From an uncultured Methanobrevibacter sp. (GTDB lineage: Archaea; Methanobacteriota; Methanobacteria; Methanobacteriales; Methanobacteriaceae), in the NCBI RefSeq assembly GCF_900314615.1, contig NZ_OMWA01000005.1:1-64000 (forward strand): DNA of 64,000 nucleotides, given 5' to 3'. This document shows, in pieces, positions 63,301 through 64,000 of this stretch (position 1 is the stretch's first letter; every line of letters starts with the position of its first letter). The notes beneath the pieces were generated by a model that saw only the letters and a program-made list of their open reading frames with translations, did not search any database and was not told the DNA's origin. Position numbers and translations under genes: made by a program.

Positions 63301-64000
63301 CAGTAATAACCGGAGACTCAAAACTTGAGTCAGTAATAACCTTTAATATATAATCATAATTATTTTCAAATAATGAAGTGAAAATAAAGTGAGTGCTAGT
63401 TCCGTTAGTATAAACATCTGTTCTATGGGTATTTGGATCAATATGTCCGATGCCATCGAAATTATTGAAGTCCCTATATACACATTCAATAGAATTCTCA
63501 ACTACTATATAATAAACAGCAGCACCATTATATACAGCACTATTTTTTCTAAAGGTATCATTATAAATTGTAAGACCAGTAGATTCACCTCCATAGTATA
63601 TAGCACCACCATTGTCTGCATGTGAACTTACAAATGTAGAATCACGTACATTAGCAGTTATATCAGGAATAACATAAAGAGAACCACCATTTTGTGCATT
63701 GTTTGATTCGAAAGTACAACTTGTTATGTAGTGCCCAGTAGTTGCAAGATAAACAGCACCACCATCAAATTTAGCAGTATTCCTTATAAAAGTACAATCT
63801 GATATAGGGAAATTTGAATTGCCATTAAATGCATTGTAAATTGCACCACCATAAGAAGCATTATTGCCATCGAAAGCACAATGTGAAATATCTACATAAT
63901 GATTATTTAACTTAGGTGCGTAAATTGCACCACCCATATTAGCACTATTATTTGTGAAATTATTATACTGAATAGTGGAACCAGTTGCATATACATAAAT
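45377..64000 (-). CDS. giant adhesin-like protein, N-terminal and central portion (5' end outside the window)
   Basis: Over 6,200 codons, open to the window edge (IYVYATGSTIQYNNF at the very end). In order from the N-terminal side: a beta-helix block (64,000-63,500), a fibronectin-like insert (about 63,480-62,960), a large Pmp-like beta-helix with GGAIY and xxFxxN repeats (to about 58,720), a short linker, and then about 48 Ig-like domains of 85-100 aa. N-x-S/T sequons are very frequent, which suggests heavy N-glycosylation. The frame ends early because of a frameshift near 45,405, after which it reads GLLVIMLLVM and a stop. It is surely cell-surface; binding to host mucus, other microbes or surfaces is inference. 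Confidence 0.85.
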   Translation of the reverse strand: MYVYATGSTIQYNNFTNNSANMGGAIYAPKLNNHYVDISHCAFDGNNASYGGAIYNAFNGNSNFPISDCTFIRNTAKFDGGAVYLATTGHYITSCTFESNNAQNGGSLYVIPDITANVRDSTFVSSHADNGGAIYYGGESTGLTIYNDTFRKNSAVYNGAAVYYIVVENSIECVYRDFNNFDGIGHIDPNTHRTDVYTNGTSTHFIFTSLFENNYDYILKVITDSSFESPVITVIVDSPRNLNRKDIYAVINLTNSTTGQLIQQVIITPDNFYEHYNDHEGENFLYATFTGLITNQTYNVTVGFSSADYLYKVNSTQDTAHGDPIGDFTLLQRWIEGNITNGKYEIHLTRTMRFTPYYNNDTSYPLDTKCMNLTNIIKPFTIYGDGWSIDARGFSRIFNITAANVTFVDVEFANGNASGKFGDKVDKGGALYWAGVNGTLIDCNFYTNNATIGGGIYYDYTATNAKIYNTSFRANNAVTRGGAIDCNSPGMELINTTFVSNTAYVGAALCREVNATGGHGFNNTFRDNHAEYAGAALAWVNASSIHIDTYYFYDNTAGFSGGAIYVGEGSGNCEIINCLFNNNYVDNSTDGHGGAIEWYAEKGLVDNSIFTNNHAYDGGAIYVGSDSGKINITKSTFKDNYALAAGGAVSLSASSVTINQSNFYNNKALEGGALYVGGEGETNYVYNSVFEGNNATDGNGGAINWMASSGTIVNSNLTNNNAYYGGGIYFGGLSNESIITRCIFTDNHAKYNGGAIDCNASKMYLTHTIFDGNYAQFGAALCREVNAQKGSGENNTFKNNHAFVSGAALGWMTSVGITITDYKFINNSADVSGGAIYVSPGSHNCSIIDSYFEDNFVTNRTVGVDSFSWDSWDHNTMFYRLQRTDNMSLVNKTIIYPTETLYYYAIGEYPEDLAVGGAVNILAENATILNSNFTRNTARLGGGIYVGADSGNTVINVSVWRENVAYERGGAINLHASGVHIDDGEFYNNVAVNGSAVYVGGVGTENKIHESLFDGNIASGYGAGVYWIAQEGEIINSSFTRNSALYGGGIYLNGRSSNTNITNTTFRYNNATKNGGAIECNAENIGIYNLTFEHNYAGEYGAALCRESGARYGHGDHNVFNYNHAGIAGAALAWLGVKNIHIDYYNFTGNTAGQRGGAIYVGNDSDFCIVEHGIFTGNNVTNETLGIGGAIDINADNATVIHSIFTDNHASVGGAIAAGEESGFTKINNVTFTRNGATIDGGAINLRATGVSVNDTRFYSNTAGRHGGALMVGGTGKNNTIYYSVFEKNVAGDHGGAIDWLAAAGDIFYSNFTANEAVYGGGIYLNGISSQSRIFNVIFDANRATKNGGAIDCNASMMGLNNTRFTNNYAGEYGAALCREANATGGFGGNNSFIKNHADIAGAALAWLGVDGININNYTFINNTAFKSGGAIYVRGDSPNCKVRNSYFDTNYITDVKNGQGGAIDWVGPNGLIANTTFVDSIAVNGGTIFAGVNSTNITIFNSSFVSSRALGDGGAIALYSDNAKITYSNFIFSLALISGGAISGHNNYNTTIDYCIFDYGMGAGYIDSSLKAFGEGGAIHWENSTDLSISNSNFLNLRSNANGGSISAVNCNDSTLYNLTFNNEVSSLNGGSISWINSTNLTFDSLKVNKSKAFENGGAFYLIGVNDTTIKNSIFYDVKTPDGNGGGIYVDGNVTVQNSTFANYEASIDYGGALYFNGGISTVIDSNFTGRDAIWVYRPATVHLTNNNITGPNPNKNMTYLERDYNSKYNPVDYSVWNDGILYLDKNSFDYVIFNNGTIMTQTYLDMLNNSTYEVEWNQTFTFFANITDDNDNTIISVHSLGTYNDHPEYDAGAKYNLTYNRWVSPAFIQDVFLLSGNDTGLAKCSYRNGTLYVKMQPIMKITKSEEVDENITFTAEIIIPYDGVNSNYTINKNEQVHFVIGGKDYYGNISCDSTDNKHWIIAYANITLNHMHTGTYTVTATYDGDDYHFGVTNYTTVVLKARPIWIIIEVADIYYNQTLICNVTTNATNTENGYIWVRINGKEVASPVKLEKNGTKVVYIPESVYRNIINTTGEYTMSVMFSNGTYYDYQINFTTFHVKKFNTNITVNVTTPIKYGETLFINVTVNETATGFVAVNIDGNIGIAYVHQGVAKFNITGLAPGTYSNVRVTYYPDSPFFNGNVTNITFRVDPTTDYVLDVKVDNITYGQNATIRVKVPTDATGNVTIYVDGIPKGTVNITEGSAELIVDKLSGGEHVVNVTYNGDSSYSPKDKNGTKLKVSPTNDWDMSIIGEYKPYGETSVITVKTAPYNLTHRYLTITIDGIKHNVTIGDEGIATLRLNNLSAGRHVANVSYVGDANYSAKHKNFFPDIPQADPTLIITRVNGDVIVTIPENATGNISVFINGKTYENKTVNGVATFKDVLHIGFNYVTASYPGDKNYTKEFNMTTFEIVKTGTDLTVVATPTSIILGNNVLITVTMVNVTAGKVLIEVNNYNYTVDINSNGIATLELALPVGTYTPKAYYLGDVEHAASNKTGNAFEVIDKITPEITITVPSDLKVGDVVNITVTSNGYNLTVWIDGVKQTIVNGNITYTVPSAGIHTIFANTTENATHYSANKTVVFEAVKNNATLLISDINIVYVGDKVIITVTPTTDGAITIKVDDVVINNGDAFTPNLEGKYTITVESAETVKYNAGFNSTVFTVNKRISQINVTATGNAVGNNATITVQVQSNATGYVTVNVNGTNYTIKLNSTGAGSINITGLGNGTYYVHATYIGDNQYLASINNTVTFEMTKLNTTMVIDVKDINYGQAANITVTITPGATGYITIRINETKSITLPIVEGKVNWVVEGLGADNYTVYANYSGDGKYIINNTNKVNESFEVRKADPKLDIVSFNCVVYENGKIEISINNETAGEKLNITVGDFEYKDIVIPADGKLAFNIPDALNEFKDYNVTVKYAGNANFTNATFKSAYHTTKITTYGINVTGMNITVGDDEIITVEVPVHVDDVVIWVNGESFRNTSFSGNKATFNITHLNLKQGIYTVTATVNDTEFKHKNFTSIFTVNKTSVPMNITIFNNASIYVGDTVKVVVSVPKDVTENVTIEINNIRLTNVTVNGNATFYVPSITYGNKTVVAAYVGDDKYYYNSTTANFTVNKRNSQINVTATGDSVGNNATISVKVPANATGYVIVNVNGTNYTINLTSGEGSVEIKGLGNGTYYVHATYLGDDQYLPSTNVTETFEMVKVAPEVVIDVENVTYGESTIIVVTVPGATGNITIRINETDKGEFTLVNGKVTFDAGILGVENYTVYVKYLGDDKYAIKEAQKDFNVTKATPTITIEGITVDANTNASVRVTINVDASGSLNITVNNKNYTAPIIGGVAVFTVDKLPVGKYDIVANYTGDANYTARVETLVQGLEVIKVQDYEMNVTAVDVVVGQNTTITVNVPKDATGTVTVWVNGTKVTNSTIVNGVATLTLNKTVAGRYVVNATLSDDKYANQTVFTSYLVSKVETPITITVVNKDNIKVGDTVTITVDLPDDIVGEKVTIEINGKPYEQVTAADGIATFTVPSVTYGNKTVTAIYVGNNKYVNNATTANFTVNKRASQVNVTVTPTINVGDNATVSVKVPANATGYVTVNVNGTDYTIKLNSTGAGSINITGLGNGTYYVHATYIGDDQYLSSINDTQTIKVNKLTTPVTIDFKSPIIDGDDVYVEVTMESDINGVVFLMVGAPGDTKKYEVAIVDGKGKIYVTNLANATYDIYAKFEGNDKYESNTSEHKTLLVNKIVTSLSITIDNDSIYVGDNATIGIILNQSINAIVTVKVNGSNHTVGLVNGKGNFTLSGLANGTYIINAVFAGDGRYVQSISNPVTLKVNKIVTSIDVGVVGPVTYGGVATITVTMNPSINDYVVLNVAGKNYTVAIVNGKGKFNATGLNVGNYLVNVTYTGDYKYLPSSNDTVSLDVVAADLDASAIGLNVTVKENVGIVITVPGDFTGNVSVNVSGDIRYNDTVISLINIGQFKTGTYAANVTFYGDNNYNTKSVTVNFNVTRVTPSINVTIDDVTYPKDAVANIVIGNNANGTVNITVGKKTFIGTVENGVATVNLSKLSGGIHNATVEFFTGDDYNNNVTSTFVKFLVLPNNSLISIDGAKAIYVVGEDIDIKFNVINSTGKLDIYINGNYVTTYNSNPTIHDFRRSLGEGNYTITAVLDGDENYTGFTTSVSFKVVKNNLTISVNDTTNPATIVVGSPVTFTANLNASVTGDVIFTINGANYTVHVSNADKATYEYIPVNNATIKVVATFAGNDKYNSKVSAQKEFGVNRINTTMVIDVKDINYGQAANITVTITSDATGFITIRINETKSITLPIVKGKVNWIVEGLAADKYTVYANYSGDGKYNVNNTDKVNKGFEVKQISPDVEIIKVISESGKTATVIVKVDPRTTENVTLTVNNKPYSIKANENGIAVFTTDVLENGTYTAVASYAGDKNFTADTNSSEFTANKTSDYELNITAGDIEVDELTNITVNVPSDAKGKVIIEIDGVNYTATIKEGKAVFNNETGLGIGKYNITAYFGNDKYANKTATGVFYITRHATPISISVDPIKVGDKAVITVTVPNAVSGNVTIEIDGIKYNKSVDPTTGKAVFEVQIKSNGTRTVVASYAGDAKYESNSTTKDFTVTKRASQVNVTVVSPINVGDSTKVTVKVPVNATGYVVVNVNGNNYTVNLTDGEGSVEIAGLKNTTYKVTATYLGDDQYLSSINNTAVIKANKVASTINLTVARNGIIPNGTNMNITVKVPVDATGKVELTLLNGTKVVKTYTIYVNDGEGILHIYTPEVGVYNVTARYLGDDKYLASENRTSFEVYSTGGKLTVSAKNVDVDKNGTVTVTIVGNHEGEVTIIVRNATGELVRKNVTIIPGSEVSRAILTLPLLEAGTYDVEAVFAEVNGTKTTYHEGSTSFAVSKIASQIRIVQIDNSTVGRDVIIYLGIDLDEHARFGNITLLVNGHEYNTTVDNLEVHIPNLNATEYELEVTYHGNHWYDESSVHSHFTVEKNPISFVIEVPESKVGEIEHITVTLNEIDATGIILLDVDGKHLYANVSSHVARFNITGLKAGEYQINATYLGDYKYLANSTTAVLKITRTDTEASVKGTNITYGDDELIKFETAQNITSAVKVEIDGVNYTAFISEGKGNLTVRGLAAGKHNITLYVPQTEKYTAATAKANFTVSQGSADLSIEIANVTYGEVTTINAYVNATGTVTFEVEGMASETVDIINGVATLPVSGLGAGNYTVKATYNGNANVTTKEIESEFEVEKADPEITIDVENIVYGGVEYIVVHVNAEGNVTIKVDGEERLVIINGPTVVLLRASTWDVPDFEGKATLEVRGLDAGTYPVEVTYNGNENYNKATETAVFNVGKQNTTVDVEVEPSIKVGETQVINITVGNVNATGNVTINIGGVNYTAELANGRANFTTPKLAAGNHSVNVIYDGDKNLTGNWTSKTFEVTKLDAPVSVEIQNSTVGGKQTITVTVPQNATGQVLIDINDQHYYANVTDGKAVLELNNLPSDSYTVVATYLGDENYTAKSADSAAFKVNRNNSTVTVEAQNITYGDNEVIIFNVPEDATGNITVKVAGKTYTVAVSGGKGNLTVSGLHKGNYTVEAKYNGDDKYMPSNSTATFEVAKDTVEMEVIDKGNKTVVVVLPEDAKGNVTIKLGDETYNATIENGVAVITLTNATPGTHEINVTYSGDDDHDGQTQKATVHIPTYTSPIDVSVEDIKVGDKAVVVVTVPENATGNVTVEIDGVKYTTDNITDGVARFEIENLTAGTKTIAVDYAGDSDYASNHTTANITVSKHDSEVTFDVTLDGDTAIINVNAPSDVTRPVLVDVDGTGYYVNITDGKGQLVIPGISGGNHTVTARYLGDDKYNPSQKATKSFEVESVPSTVSVKVDNITYGDKAVVEVTVPTDATGNVTVTIGNKTYTVPVSGGKGVLVVPDLDAGNYTVEAKYNGDDKYESSTYSTALEVAKEILTPEDVKVIDQGNGTVVVVVPENATGNVTVKVGDKEYNATVVNGTAVITLDNSTPGTHEVEVIYSGDDNHDGVGVKANVTAPKRDAPIEIEVGEAKEGEPVEITVTVPENATGNVTISVEGKDYTAPIKDGKATFTVPELTDGDKTIAVGYEGDDNYAANNTVGNFTVEKAPVEPDMKVVDYGLLVIMLLVM
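59400..62560 (-). repeat. four-copy superrepeat of about 0.82 kb in the beta-helix
   Basis: Blocks beginning GGAI(D/E)CN and followed one coil later by AALCRE recur near 62,550, 61,730, 60,760 and 59,943. Spacing is about 0.82 kb, except 0.97 kb between the second and third because of an insertion. Each unit codes about 270 residues with coils in the same order. Confidence 0.8.

Overview
The window comes from an AT-rich archaeal genome of the Methanobacteriales, almost certainly a host-associated Methanobrevibacter. The signs are methanogenesis marker protein 8, a CofE-like coenzyme F420 ligase homologue, TFE, pelota, Cdc48/VAT, SecE/Spt5, archaeosine synthase, MraY- and MurG-like enzymes of the kind used for pseudomurein, and huge secreted adhesin-like proteins. 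Both ends are cut inside genes: ribosomal protein L11 at the left and a giant adhesin at the right.

Layout. 1-2.4 kb (minus): ftsZ, secE, nusG/spt5, rpl11, the classic archaeal cell-division/translocation/transcription cluster, with structured leaders before secE and nusG. 2.5-8.8 kb: a pyruvate-kinase-like domain protein, a CofE-like protein, tfe, an HD hydrolase, arcS, a DUF59 Fe-S assembly protein, tRNA-Ile(GAT), an ACT-domain regulator, hypC and a flavin disulfide reductase. 8.8-12 kb (minus): MurG-like and MraY-like genes (translationally coupled) and pelota. 12-18.5 kb (plus): an Rpn-like nuclease, tyrA, cdc48 with an inverted-repeat operator candidate, three tandem hairpins, and a two-gene module with a HEPN-like protein. 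18.5-24.2 kb: a DEDD exonuclease that seems to start at ATT, methanogenesis marker 8, thiC-lig, a queuosine/archaeosine precursor transporter and a membrane-anchored OB-fold protein. 24.3-38.2 kb: two phosphoglucosamine mutase paralogues, a five-gene minus-strand run (glmU, gamma carbonic anhydrase, hisC, nrdG, ASCH-TPR), rubredoxin, a secreted papain-like adhesin, apgM-glmM and a DUF92 membrane protein. 38.4-64 kb (minus): a tandem adhesin locus.

The adhesin locus is the most striking part. One gene spans 42126 to beyond 64000: beta-helix repeats, then about 60 Ig-like domains, then a C-terminal membrane anchor. It is over 7,200 codons even without its N-terminus and is interrupted by a frameshift near 45,405, where neighbouring repeat units are nearly identical. 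Downstream lie a 5'-truncated adhesin (no start, signal peptide or promoter visible) and a small complete adhesin sharing its Lys-rich C-terminal module. This looks like a surface-protein locus that changes by repeat recombination.

Several genes work together. GlmM, GlmU, MraY-like and MurG-like proteins fit the route from sugar phosphate to UDP-amino sugars to wall precursors. ArcS and the precursor transporter fit archaeosine formation from salvaged precursor. Everything here was read by eye from the sequence; family names are from recognition of motifs and no database search was run.
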